Shown piece by piece: positions 22,654 through 31,600 of a DNA stretch of 59,449 bases. The stretch is from IMG/VR virus record IMGVR_UViG_3300020202_000084, positions 1 through 59,449 of that record. One strand, given 5' to 3'. Numbering within the stretch: the first letter of the stretch is position 1; each line of letters begins with the position of its first letter. The stretch comes from a virus. Both the position numbers and the translations under genes were made by a program. The notes beneath the pieces are model-generated. The model made no database searches and was not told the DNA's origin. It saw nothing but the letters and a program-made list of their open reading frames with translations.

Positions 22654-23333
22654 TGATCCACTATCACGGCACTCCCATCACCCCGAGAGGCGTCCTAAAG
22701 ACCTTGAAGGGTAGAAATTTCTGCGTGAGCTATGCTCGTCCAGAGGATGTGGAATGGGTGCATGAATACGGACAGAGCGTCATGCTAGACAACGGTGCGT
22801 TTAGTTTCTGGCGCACTGGTAAGCAAGTGGACTGGGAGGGATACTACAAGTGGGCTGAGCAATGGCTACGCTATCACACCACTTGGGCGGTCATCCCAGA
22901 CATTATTGATGGGACGGAAGAGCAGAATGATCAGCTGGTTGAGCAATGGCCGTATGGGCAAAAGGGCGCACCAGTTTGGCACATTAACGAAAGCACGGAT
23001 CGTCTGAAGCACCTGTGCCAACATTTTAATAGGGTGTGTGTTGGCAGCGCTGGCGAATACGCCACAGTGGCAGATAAGAAGTGGCACGCCAGAATGAGTC
23101 AAGTTTTTGACGAACTATGTATCGATGGCGTCCCTCCCGTATGGTTGCACATGCTGAGAGGTATGCGAGTGTCTAAATATAACTATCCGTTCGCATCAGC
23201 AGACTCCACAGACATTGCTCGCAACCATGCTGCTCCGCAGAACGACGCGGTAAGTATGGCTAATAGATGGGACAGAGTTAATCCTCCCGCCGTGTGGATT
23301 GGTAGTTATAAGAGAGTAACAAAGGAAGCGTAA
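22653..23333 (+). CDS. dpdA: DpdA-like DNA 7-deazaguanine transglycosylase
   Basis: ATG 22653 shares a base with the previous stop. The 226 residues resemble phage DpdA proteins, TGT-like barrels that exchange guanine in DNA for a 7-deazaguanine: IHYHGTPITPRG at the start, FCVSYARPEDV, LDNGAFSFW with a candidate Asp nucleophile, AVIPDIIDG and the LHMLRGMR segment. It is shorter than tRNA-guanine transglycosylases and lacks their zinc site, as phage DpdA does. The neighbouring transporter could bring in the base. No biosynthesis genes (folE, queD, queE, queC) are seen, so this looks like a salvage type. Confidence 0.75.
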   Translation: MIHYHGTPITPRGVLKTLKGRNFCVSYARPEDVEWVHEYGQSVMLDNGAFSFWRTGKQVDWEGYYKWAEQWLRYHTTWAVIPDIIDGTEEQNDQLVEQWPYGQKGAPVWHINESTDRLKHLCQHFNRVCVGSAGEYATVADKKWHARMSQVFDELCIDGVPPVWLHMLRGMRVSKYNYPFASADSTDIARNHAAPQNDAVSMANRWDRVNPPAVWIGSYKRVTKEA

Positions 23334-23597
23334 GTGAACAAAGAAGTGCATGTAGAGGACACTACTAACGAAAACTACACAGACCTTATTGCAGTGGAGA
23401 TGGCCGAGGCTTTCGAGGACAATTCCAAGTGGCACATGGGGGCTGTCTATCTGACACAGGAGGGTATGGACGAACTAGCAGACATCTTTGAAGAAGTGCC
23501 TATTCCCTTGCGAGGCATTGTGTTTGGGAAGTTCCTGAACGAACTAGATAATCGGGGAGTGAAGTATGACAAAGAGCAATTTCAGAGGCCGCATTAA
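23334..23597 (+). CDS. 87-aa acidic protein
   Basis: GTG 23334 directly follows the DpdA stop. The product is acidic, soluble and helical, with no family I recognise. It overlaps the phosphoesterase start by one base. Confidence 0.55.
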   Translation: MNKEVHVEDTTNENYTDLIAVEMAEAFEDNSKWHMGAVYLTQEGMDELADIFEEVPIPLRGIVFGKFLNELDNRGVKYDKEQFQRPH

Positions 23598-24358
23598 TGA
23601 CTTCTCACCTGTTCATCCCCGATCCCCACGCAACCCCGGAGCACAACAATAAGCGCTTTGGCTGGCTGGGAGAGCTAGTTGTAGACCTGAAGCCAGACGT
23701 TGTTATCTGTGCTGGCGACTGGGCCGATATGAATGCTCTGTGCTCTTATGACAAAGGCACCAAGGGCTATGAGGGAAGGCGATATAAGCACGATGTAGAC
23801 GCAGTCATTGATGCTCAGGAACGGTTCTTTGCTCCCATTAAGCGGGCCAAGAAGAAGCTCCCTCGGTTTGTAATGCTAGAGGGAAATCATGAGCATAGAA
23901 TTGAGCGTGCTATTTCCTTGGATGCTGCTCATCTGGACGGTGTTATTGGTCAGGATGATTTGGCTTACGAGGACTTCGGGTGGGAGTATGTCAGATATGA
24001 AGGCTCCACTCCTGGTATCATCGTTATTGATGGCATTGCTTACGCTCACTTTTTCACTTCGGGTGTCATGAACCGTCCGATTAGTGGCAACCATCCTGCC
24101 TATCAACTGATCGTAAAGCAGTTCATGTCCTGCACTCAGGGACACGCTCATGTGCTCGACTATTGTATTCGCACTAACGCTGATGGCAGGCATATTCGTG
24201 GGCTTGTTGCTGGCTGCTATACTGACCAGCGTCCTGATTATGCGGGTGTTGCTAATGATCTTTGGTGGAGAGGGGTAGTGTTCAAGCAGGGTGTAGATAA
24301 TGGCGTCTATGAGCCCACCTTCATCGGTTTGGATCAAATCAGGGAGGCATATGCGTGA
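23597..24358 (+). CDS. calcineurin-like metallophosphoesterase
   Basis: All metal-binding motifs are present: DPH near residue 9, GDWADM near 41, GNHEHR near 93 and GHAHVLD near 180. The 253-residue length is normal for a phage phosphoesterase of this type. It could act on nucleotides, RNA ends or cyclic messengers; the substrate cannot be read from sequence. It sits between the DpdA-like and nucleotide genes. Confidence 0.88.
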   Translation: MTSHLFIPDPHATPEHNNKRFGWLGELVVDLKPDVVICAGDWADMNALCSYDKGTKGYEGRRYKHDVDAVIDAQERFFAPIKRAKKKLPRFVMLEGNHEHRIERAISLDAAHLDGVIGQDDLAYEDFGWEYVRYEGSTPGIIVIDGIAYAHFFTSGVMNRPISGNHPAYQLIVKQFMSCTQGHAHVLDYCIRTNADGRHIRGLVAGCYTDQRPDYAGVANDLWWRGVVFKQGVDNGVYEPTFIGLDQIREAYA

Positions 24359-24705
24359 GTGAAACTAAAATTCCGACTGGGTTTCAGGTCGGCGAGGTAG
24401 TGTATTTCTCTACAGGAGGCTACAGCGACTACAGTGTTGATGGTGTGTTCTCGGTCGAGAAAAACTTCGAATTAGACGATGTAGTCAGCACCTATCGTGA
24501 GAAATACTGCACCAAGCACGAGTATCCTAGTTACTTCGACAAGACACAAACCGTAGTTACTTGGAAGATTACCAATCATTATTCAGATGATCATGTCAGC
24601 TTCATAGCTTGGCTTACTAAGGAGGGCTATATTTCCCCGGTAGACTCCAAAGAAATCCATATTGGCGATTACGGACAGTGTGACCCGTATATCGCAGGAT
24701 GGTGA
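24355..24705 (+). CDS. 116-aa hypothetical protein
   Basis: GTG 24355 overlaps the previous stop. The product is soluble and rich in Tyr, Ser and Asp, probably beta-stranded, with no recognised family. Its stop precedes the peptidase start by one base. Confidence 0.55.
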   Translation: MSETKIPTGFQVGEVVYFSTGGYSDYSVDGVFSVEKNFELDDVVSTYREKYCTKHEYPSYFDKTQTVVTWKITNHYSDDHVSFIAWLTKEGYISPVDSKEIHIGDYGQCDPYIAGW

Positions 24706-24706
24706 C

Positions 24707-25123
24707 ATGACGTGCGTAGCATATCGCGATGGTGTGATTGCCGCCGATAGCATGTCTGTGGTCGAAGAAGTTAAGATGGATAACGAAGTGAAGGTGGCTA
24801 AGCGTAAAGGCCACCTCTTCGGACTAGCGGGAAATGCCTTGCCGCCTATGGATAAGGCGATTGCATGGTATTTCAATAAGAACAGAGGGCCATTCAAGCC
24901 CTACAAGTTCTCCCTGCTAGTCATTACACCTGACAAGAAGGTCTATGACATTGACCAGAACAACGGACAAGTCGCTGTCACTGCGCCTTTCTATGCAGTG
25001 GGTAGTGGGGCTATCGGGGCTATATGCGCAATGGAGATTGGTGCCACGGCAGAGCAAGCCGTAGCAGCCTGTATTAAATGGTGCCCAGAAGTGGGTGGGA
25101 AGGTAGTGACGAGGAAGCTGTAA
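24707..25123 (+). CDS. HslV/proteasome-beta-like Ntn hydrolase
   Basis: ATG 24707 with GGATGGTG upstream gives MTCVAYRDGVIAADSM: after Met removal Thr2 would be the N-terminal nucleophile, as in HslV and proteasome beta subunits. VAKRKGHLFGLAGN holds the conserved Lys and the G-rich turn. The 138 residues match a trimmed single-domain member. No HslU-like unfoldase is encoded, so it may use a host ATPase, act on peptides, or be an Ntn amidase. Confidence 0.7.
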   Translation: MTCVAYRDGVIAADSMSVVEEVKMDNEVKVAKRKGHLFGLAGNALPPMDKAIAWYFNKNRGPFKPYKFSLLVITPDKKVYDIDQNNGQVAVTAPFYAVGSGAIGAICAMEIGATAEQAVAACIKWCPEVGGKVVTRKL

Positions 25124-25272
25124 TGGAGTGGCAATTCTATTGGAAGTCCTGGGGGCTTAGCCGGACAAAGACTTGGGACAATGCTTGGTGTGTTTATTGG
25201 AACTATCTAATTATAGGACCGCTACAATTACGATGGGTGTCTTTGCGAAAGAAGAATTGGAATAATGCTTAA
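25123..25272 (+). CDS. 49-aa Trp-rich protein
   Basis: ATG 25123 shares a base with the preceding stop. The product is unusually rich in Trp and aromatic residues (about nine Trp in 49). It overlaps the next gene by 8 bases. Function is unknown. Confidence 0.5.
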   Translation: MEWQFYWKSWGLSRTKTWDNAWCVYWNYLIIGPLQLRWVSLRKKNWNNA

Positions 25273-25696
25273 AGGACAAATCTATCTCATCGGGTCCCTC
25301 CGCAATCCTCTAGTCACTGATCTGGGAAACGCCCTCCGCAAAGAGGGCTTTTCTATATTCGATGATTGGATGGCGGCTGGGCCAGAAGCAGACGACTACT
25401 GGCAGAAGTATGAAACAGAAAAGGGCCACACCTATGGTGAAGCCCTGAGGGGAGCAGCTGCTCGGAATGTGTTTGAGTTCGATAAGCGCCATCTGGACGC
25501 CTCAGCTGGTGCTGTATTGGTTATGCCTGCTGGCCGCTCAGGTCATCTGGAGCTTGGGTATATGGTTGGCTCTGGAAAGTGGACGGCAATCTACTTTGAT
25601 AAGACGCCTGAGCGTTATGACGTTATGTATCAGTTTGCCGACAACATTTGTTTTAATTACGATGAGTTGCTAGGAGCACTAAAGAATGCCAAGTGA
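25265..25696 (+). CDS. second nucleoside 2-deoxyribosyltransferase-like protein
   Basis: The 143-residue product starts IYLIGSLRNPLVTDLG and has FDDWMAAGPEADDYW and VMPAGRSGHLELGYMVG, the fold and Glu motif of the deoxyribosyltransferase group, nearest to the phage members that handle modified bases or act as nucleotide hydrolases. It is the second of three such genes within 5 kb. Confidence 0.75.
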   Translation: MLKGQIYLIGSLRNPLVTDLGNALRKEGFSIFDDWMAAGPEADDYWQKYETEKGHTYGEALRGAAARNVFEFDKRHLDASAGAVLVMPAGRSGHLELGYMVGSGKWTAIYFDKTPERYDVMYQFADNICFNYDELLGALKNAK

Positions 25697-25943
25697 TTAT
25701 TCTGTCGAGTGTCCTGATTGGATGACTGACGCACTCTATGATGTTGTCGAGGAATTAGAAAAGGCCACTAAGAAATTCGGTTCCTTCAGTAACATGCACG
25801 AGGGCTATGCGGTGTTGCTAGAAGAAGTAGATGAACTCTGGGATGAAGTGAAGGGTAACGACAAAGAAAAGGCGCTCAAGGAAGCTGTGCAGGTTGCTGC
25901 AATGGCACTTCGGTTTATTATTGACCTTAAGTATAAGGACTAA
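25686..25943 (+). CDS. MazG-like NTP pyrophosphohydrolase
   Basis: The 85-residue product is a helical MazG-type domain with LLEEVDELWDEVKG, the acidic metal-binding helix, and a following helix EAVQVAAMALRFI. It would hydrolyse (d)NTPs or (p)ppGpp. Phages often carry it to shape the nucleotide pool or blunt the stringent response. It overlaps the preceding gene by 11 bases. Confidence 0.75.
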   Translation: MPSDYSVECPDWMTDALYDVVEELEKATKKFGSFSNMHEGYAVLLEEVDELWDEVKGNDKEKALKEAVQVAAMALRFIIDLKYKD

Positions 25944-25944
25944 C

Positions 25945-26145
25945 ATGCAGCTTAAAGATATTACCATCACCAGCCTCTCCATCACCAGCAATCAGGATGG
26001 CAGCGAGAATCTCTACATCGCTGCTGCCTATGGTGCGCCAGGTGCAGAGGTATTTATCACTAAGACCATCTCCAAGTCTACCATCACTGCACAGACGTTG
26101 ATGGATGCGCTTGAGAGTATTTCCGAAACAGCAGGAGTGAAGTAG
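25945..26145 (+). CDS. 66-aa hypothetical protein
   Basis: ATG 25945 follows the MazG stop. The product is Thr/Ser/Ile-rich with strands at both ends. No family is recognised. Confidence 0.5.
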   Translation: MQLKDITITSLSITSNQDGSENLYIAAAYGAPGAEVFITKTISKSTITAQTLMDALESISETAGVK

Positions 26146-26514
26146 TTGAACGGTTATTATTATCTCGCTAGTCCGTATAGTAAATTTGCTACTGGTATTG
26201 AACAGGCTTGGATTGACGTCTGTAAGCAGGCTGCCATTTTGATTGAGGCAGGTATCCCTGTTTATTCCCCTATCGCCCATACTCACCCTATCGCTGTGCA
26301 TGGCGGGATCGATCCGTATGCACATGCTATCTGGCTTCCAGCTGATCTTCCTTTGATGCAGGGTGCTAAGGGCTTAATCATTTGCATGATGCAAGGGTGG
26401 GAAGAAAGTTATGGTATTAGCGAAGAGATTAAGGAGTTCGAGAAGGCTGGTAAGCAAATCATCTTCATGACCCCCGGTATTGTTCCAGAACACATTCTTG
26501 CAAAGGCTGCCTAA
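26146..26514 (+). CDS. third deoxyribosyltransferase-like protein (DUF1937 type)
   Basis: TTG 26146 follows the previous stop directly. YYLASPYSKFATGIEQAW and LPADLPLMQGAKGLIICMMQGW with EESYGISEEI are the DUF1937/deoxyribosyltransferase pattern. The protein is 122 residues. With those at 21978 and 25265 the phage has three diverged members, suggesting separate substrates in nucleotide or modified-base handling. Confidence 0.75.
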   Translation: MNGYYYLASPYSKFATGIEQAWIDVCKQAAILIEAGIPVYSPIAHTHPIAVHGGIDPYAHAIWLPADLPLMQGAKGLIICMMQGWEESYGISEEIKEFEKAGKQIIFMTPGIVPEHILAKAA

Positions 26515-27075
26515 TTGAACATTACTAAAGACACTAATCCAAAAGACGCAGTAGGTATTCGTAAGGCCCCTATGTCCTGTGTCCCTAGTCAGCCTGTGCT
26601 AGAGATGGGGTTAGCAATGATGGAGGGTGCCAGGAAGTATGGGAGACATAATTATCGGATTGCTGGTGTTAGGGCAAGTGTTTACTATGATGCTTGTCTT
26701 AGACACCTTATGGCGTGGTATGAAGGCGAGGACATTGATCCGGACTCTGGGCTACCGCATCTCGCCAAAGCTATGGCTTGTCTCTGTGTCATTCGTGACA
26801 GTGTCATTCGTGACAACTGGGTTGACGATAGGCCACCTTCTATGCGAGCTGGTTGGCAGATAGACCTAAACAAAAAGGCAAGCGATCTGATTGACCGCCT
26901 GCCTGTTTCTAAAGAGCCGTATGTTAAAGAGAGTGTTATTCAGGATTTCCGGACTTTGCGGGAGTTGACTGATTGTTCCACAATCGATCCCAAACAGAAC
27001 CCTCTTCCTCCTGTTTGGACTCCGGAGTATCAGTCTTGGTTGAATTCTCAGGTGACGGAGGAACGTGACGCCTAG
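26515..27075 (+). CDS. dATP/dGTP diphosphohydrolase-like protein (DUF5664 type)
   Basis: TTG 26515 follows the preceding stop. TNPKDAVGIRKAPMSCVP, GARKYGRHNYR and HLAKAMACL match phage dATP/dGTP diphosphohydrolases (DUF5664 type), which remove dATP or dGTP so that modified nucleotides can be used. A perfect tandem 15-base duplication (26786-26815) gives DSVIRDSVIRD. The last 140 bases overlap the leftward o-spanin gene tail to tail. Confidence 0.75.
   Translation: MNITKDTNPKDAVGIRKAPMSCVPSQPVLEMGLAMMEGARKYGRHNYRIAGVRASVYYDACLRHLMAWYEGEDIDPDSGLPHLAKAMACLCVIRDSVIRDNWVDDRPPSMRAGWQIDLNKKASDLIDRLPVSKEPYVKESVIQDFRTLRELTDCSTIDPKQNPLPPVWTPEYQSWLNSQVTEERDA
26786..26815 (+). repeat. tandem 15-base duplication
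   Basis: Two perfect copies of GTGTCATTCGTGACA stand side by side inside the phosphohydrolase gene and keep the frame. Each copy is itself a partial palindrome. Confidence 0.9.
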
Positions 27076-27325
27076 TCCATTCCCGACCACCATTCACCTT
27101 CCCCTCACAGTCGTTCCCGTAGCGCTTCAATTCTAGCTGGTAGTCCTTCCAAGCTTTATTGGAAGCGCCTACAGGGGGCGGAGAGGGCTCTGTGAGACAG
27201 TGCTGGTAGATTTCCGGCTCAGTCACATAGATAGTCTGATGTTCAATGATTACGTCCCGACTTACGCAACCGCTCACCAAGAGCGTCCCAATAAGGGCCA
27301 GCGGGATCGTTAGCGCCTTGAACAT
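26936..27325 (-). CDS. o-spanin, outer-membrane lipoprotein (Rz1-type)
   Basis: The 129-residue product has a lipoprotein signal with lipobox VSGC near residue 18, then a Pro/Glu-rich periplasmic part. It starts inside the i-spanin gene (83-base overlap), the classic overlapped Rz/Rz1 layout. Together with the inner-membrane partner it would fuse the membranes at lysis. Its 3' end overlaps the rightward gene 26515-27075 by 140 bases. Confidence 0.8.
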   Translation of the reverse strand: MFKALTIPLALIGTLLVSGCVSRDVIIEHQTIYVTEPEIYQHCLTEPSPPPVGASNKAWKDYQLELKRYGNDCEGKVNGGREWTRRHVPPSPENSTKTDTPESKQEEEGSVWDRLWNNQSTPAKSGNPE

Positions 27326-27614
27326 TGTCCATATCCTTCTTAATCTCGTCTATAGCGGTAGCTCTCTTCTGGGCTTCCGCTATTTCTTTTTCTGTAGCCT
27401 TGCGCTCTTCAGCAGCTTGCTTCTCCATCCGTTTGATAGTGGCACTCTGCTTCTTGTTAGTTTCTACAGCAAGGGACAAAGCCTTCTCTACTCGCTTCAC
27501 TTCAGCAGTGGCTTGAATGGCTTCAGAGCGGTACCAGAGGGCTGTGCCTACAGCACCTAGGAAAGCTACTAGAGCGAGCAGGGCCAGAATGGCTTTTACT
27601 TTAAGCCCAAACAT
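27243..27614 (-). CDS. i-spanin (Rz-type)
   Basis: The 123-residue product has one N-terminal membrane helix (about residues 7-27) and a long coiled coil of Lys, Glu and Ala, as in inner-membrane spanins. It overlaps the endolysin gene by 19 bases upstream and contains the start of the o-spanin gene. Confidence 0.82.
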   Translation of the reverse strand: MFGLKVKAILALLALVAFLGAVGTALWYRSEAIQATAEVKRVEKALSLAVETNKKQSATIKRMEKQAAEERKATEKEIAEAQKRATAIDEIKKDMDNVQGANDPAGPYWDALGERLRKSGRNH

Positions 27615-28057
27615 AGTTCCATTTCCGCTTGTCGTCTATTGACAAGCCCTCTTAGTTTTTTTCCTTTAGCATAAACCCACTTAGGAAGCTCATGACAAGC
27701 ATCACGCCATTTACCTTCATTGACAAGCTTAAGAAGTGTAGATCTTTTAAGATTTGTAATTCCGACATTATACGTAAAAGAGATCATTGCCGCCTTTGTA
27801 TATTCGGGTATCTCAACCTTAACGAGACGACTGACAGCATCAGAAGCAATTCTGAGGTCAGATACCAAGAGTTGATGGCAAGCCTCCGCAGAGAACTCGG
27901 TTCCGACAGCCACTACGTCAGGGACCACATGACCGTAGCATACAGTGGGTATACCTACTGGATCAATGTAGACTTTCCGCTCATATCCCTCCCAAGCAGT
28001 GACAACACCGAGAGCAAGAACAAGTGCCCCTGCTGCGGCTCTACTCTTTAGTCCCAT
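27596..28057 (-). CDS. SAR endolysin, GH24 lysozyme
   Basis: The 153-residue product is a phage-type lysozyme: E23 in AWEGYERKVYIDPVGIP, followed by the Asp and Thr of the E-D-T triad (VCYGH). The N-terminus is a weakly hydrophobic, Gly/Ala-rich segment, typical of a signal-anchor-release domain, so the enzyme would reach the periplasm through the Sec system and wake when released. This pairs with a pinholin-type membrane protein upstream. Confidence 0.9.
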   Translation of the reverse strand: MGLKSRAAAGALVLALGVVTAWEGYERKVYIDPVGIPTVCYGHVVPDVVAVGTEFSAEACHQLLVSDLRIASDAVSRLVKVEIPEYTKAAMISFTYNVGITNLKRSTLLKLVNEGKWRDACHELPKWVYAKGKKLRGLVNRRQAEMELCLGLK

Positions 28058-28253
28058 TCTTCTTACCCTTAAATCTGTCTCGATACTTCAGGTAAACCAG
28101 ACCAAGCTGTCCCACCAGAAGCACGACAGTGAGGGCTCCGATGATATTATTGAGGGTCAGGTAGTAAGCCAATCCGGCTCCAGTAGTGACACTGGCTTGT
28201 GACTCGGGTTGAACAATAACGTCAGAAACTTTATGAAGAAACTCTTTAATCAT
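28041..28253 (-). CDS. probable holin/pinholin
   Basis: The start at 28253 overlaps the stop of the gene before it (ATGA). The 70 residues contain one strong membrane helix (NIIGALTVVLLVGQLGLVYL), a weaker one before it, and a basic tail. Position directly before a SAR endolysin and the spanins makes it the probable (pin)holin. Confidence 0.7.
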   Translation of the reverse strand: MIKEFLHKVSDVIVQPESQASVTTGAGLAYYLTLNNIIGALTVVLLVGQLGLVYLKYRDRFKGKKNGTKE

Positions 28254-28615
28254 GCTGAAAGTGTAGTTCCGAGAGTGAGCGTTACAGAAGTGGTGCCGAC
28301 AACAATATCTCCTGTAGTAGACACCCAATACAGGCGTCTGGCGTTGGTCGTGCCGCGAGCAACCAACACCATAGTTCCTGTTACAACATCCTCATTACCG
28401 TCCCAGTCTGGAGCACGCTCCCATGCTCCAGTCCGGACAATGTAAATGCCATTATCTGTAGTGCCGTTCTTATAGAGAACACGGTCACCGTCAGTGCACG
28501 CAATACCATCAATAGTCTGCTCACCAGAAAGCGTAAGCGTTCCAGTAGAGGCAGCTAGGACAGGGGCCTTCATACCGAGGAAGGGACTCGCATTGCTTCT
28601 ATCTTGCCACGTCAT
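28250..28615 (-). CDS. tail-fibre-associated or virion domain protein
   Basis: The 121 residues follow the pattern TGTLTLSGEQTIDGI ... DRVLYKNG ... NGIYIVRTGAWERAPDWDG, a small beta domain common near the N-terminus of phage tail fibres and spikes. Here it is a separate gene between the largest internal protein and the holin. It may bind to the tail or serve as an adaptor for a fibre. Confidence 0.65.
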   Translation of the reverse strand: MTWQDRSNASPFLGMKAPVLAASTGTLTLSGEQTIDGIACTDGDRVLYKNGTTDNGIYIVRTGAWERAPDWDGNEDVVTGTMVLVARGTTNARRLYWVSTTGDIVVGTTSVTLTLGTTLSA

Positions 28616-31600
28616 TATTCGCCCAACAATTGCTTGCGTTTAAGTTTCATAGCCTGTCGCATAATATCGTCAGGAGTATTCGCATACTGCCACATGATAT
28701 AGGTGCGGGCCGTTTCTCGCGCCTGATCGATACGGCTTTTAGCTACCTCTGCCCTAACACCCTCAGGAAGTTGACTCCATCCTGGTGCTGAGAAGAGGGT
28801 CTTAAGTTGCATATAGACTAGTCGGCCAGCAACACGCCGGTAGTCGTCTTCTTGCTTTCTAGTAAGCTCTACTCCCCTAATCTTTTTATCTACCTTAGCA
28901 GGCCATGCATTAAGAGCGTATAGCTCTTTGGCTACCGGATCAGACCTAATAAGATTAGGAAGAAGCTTGCTGTCTCGGGTAATTGCGTTACCGAAGATGT
29001 CCCTATAAGGATAAACTTCAGTGCTCTTACCGGGGAGCCTAGTCTTATAGGCTTCCAGAATAGTGCGAGCATCACGGAGATAGGGGTCCTCAGCCCGAGT
29101 GTATTGGCCTAGAGCAGCCGGAACCGGACGAGTAGATAAGTTCTCTAAGTAGTTCTGCATGAACCTTTCGGGATTATTAATAAATGCATCAGTAGCATCC
29201 GTTAGTCCCTTGAGGAACGTTTTATTGCTGATATTCTGACTAGCCGAATAGGCGATAAGTGTTGCAATCTCAGCACTCTCATCCGCTGTCAGCTTGTCCT
29301 GCATATAGGCGAAATCCGCAGAGATACCTAGGAGCGTAGCAATAGGCTCCACACGACCATAGGGAACCCAATAATCTCCTACTTTGATACTATACGGCTG
29401 ATTACCGCCACCTAACATCCAAGCGGCTCTCTCTGTAGGATCATCAGGACCAGAGCCAGTCATACGACCACTAGCGGCTGCCATATAAGCACCCATAGTG
29501 ATGGCAGTTCCTAGCACGATCTTGGCATAAGTTTCATCCCTGACAGCCGCACCGTGTTTACCACGAAGCTTGTCATAGATTTCCTTGTGCATGGGAGCGA
29601 GAATGGTGCGCTCCAGAGGGAACTTAATCAGGTTGATGGGAGTGCGAATAAACGGAGCAATCCATGCCTTAAGAATAGGGTGGCGCTCTCCTAGACGCTG
29701 TAGCTGCTTACCAGTCTTACCAAGCTCCTTAGTGAAGGTGACATAATCAGCCTCAGCACGAGCCGCTTCCATCATCTGCTTAGTCGGATTATTCACCAAC
29801 TTAGCAACATGGTCGGCAAAGTCCTGACCCTTTAATCCCTTCTTAGAAGCACTACGGTAGGCCAGAGCTTGCAAGTTGGCCCTATAAGCCATTGCCTGAA
29901 AGATTTCGTCTTCCATCATCAGGGCTGTGCCGGGCAGCCGAACAGCCGACCCGAAGGGGATAGTCTTGCCCTCCACCTTGATGTCCGGGATGGACTTACG
30001 GTTCTCGACAGGAACCTCTATGGTTTTGCCATCTGGCAGCGTCACCTTGCGGAGTCGCTTAGTCTCCAGCTTGGACACCGTAGAAGGGTCCCCAGTCCGG
30101 AGGGTGTTTACAGCTGCTTTTAGGCCCTCTGGGAGCCCTTGGATCATCCCGTAGAGCTTTGCCCCGGATTCTCCCATATAGACCCTATCGCCCGCTAATG
30201 CGGTTTTAGAGCCCATTGCCGCTCGACCTGCCCCGATAGCCCCAGCCACCCCCGTCTCAGCCACACGCCACAGCTGCGCCACCGTGTTACCGATGATGTT
30301 GGCCATATGAGTGGTGGGACCGGAGAGCATGGCGTTGTAGACATACTCAAGGGCCATATCGACAGCCCCCGGCTTGCTTAAGTCATGGACCAGCTTATTA
30401 ATCTGGCCAGGCTCAGCATTGTCCATCTTGCGGAGGGCTTCCATAATCTCATCGACATTAGCCTTCCCGCCAAGCGTATCGAGCGCCTTAGTCAGCTGAT
30501 CTAGTTCCTCCATCTCCTGCTTGTGTTTCTTCAGGATGTTGAGGGCACGACCAGCTTCGGTCTTAGCGCCAGTGACAGCTTCGTTATAAAGCGCAGCCTT
30601 ATGCCACGCCTCTACAGCCGCCATAGTATCTGCATCGGAGCCTGTAGCACGCGCCTTACGGCTAGCTTCAATAAGCTCCTTAGCTCCCTGCTTAAGTAGA
30701 TTGCGGGCACCCTCTAACTGAGTGCTGTTCCAAGCCTCACCAATGGCGCGCTTAAACAACATCTCCGGAGGAACACCCGCGTCAAGCGCGGCTGCCTCAG
30801 TCTCGGCCCATGTCACCTTCCCACGAGTGGCGAGAGGGGCAACACCAGGATTGGCTTGAGAGAGTTCCTCAATGGCCGAGTAAACGTCCTTGAGTTCTTG
30901 TATCTTGGCAGTGTCTACAGTGACACCGTCTGCCTTGACAAACTCCGGAGAGATGCCAATGGGTTTGGGAGGAATGGGCTGGGCCGGCGCTTTATCAGAA
31001 AAGATGATTTTACGTTCTCCAGCGACTTCACGTAGTTCCTCTAGTTGCTGTTGTGTTTCGTCAGAGTTCTTTTTAAGATTCTCTTCAATTTCTTTATACC
31101 TAGGATGATCTTCAGCTACGCCTGGCTTATCCAGCTTGCTTCGAGCCGCTTGCTTTTCAGCGCGTGCTAAAATAGCATCAGCAATATCATCACGTCCATT
31201 AGCCCTAGCCCATACGACTGCTGCCTTAGTTTCCACCAGTGTCATGCCTCCACCGAGAACACCAGAAGAAGAAGTGGCGCTGTGCAATGCCTTGACTAGC
31301 GGATCGCTAACGGATGCACCAGAGGTTTCAAGAGCATACCGCTCGTCAGCTAATGCATCTAGTTTAGTATTAAGGTCTATTACGTTAGTGCCAGGAGCTT
31401 CCGGAACAGCAATAGGGTCGGGGGTCTTAGCTTGCGGCTCCACTACTTCCCGGATAGCCTGTGTAGACTTCTGGGCCTTAGCAGTATTAATACCAGTGCC
31501 CATGAAGGCAGGCTCACCCATAGCGACAATGCCGCCGATGTTGATGAACTCTTCTACACTGGCTACAAAGCGCTCCTTGTCATGAGACTTATACTCGGTA

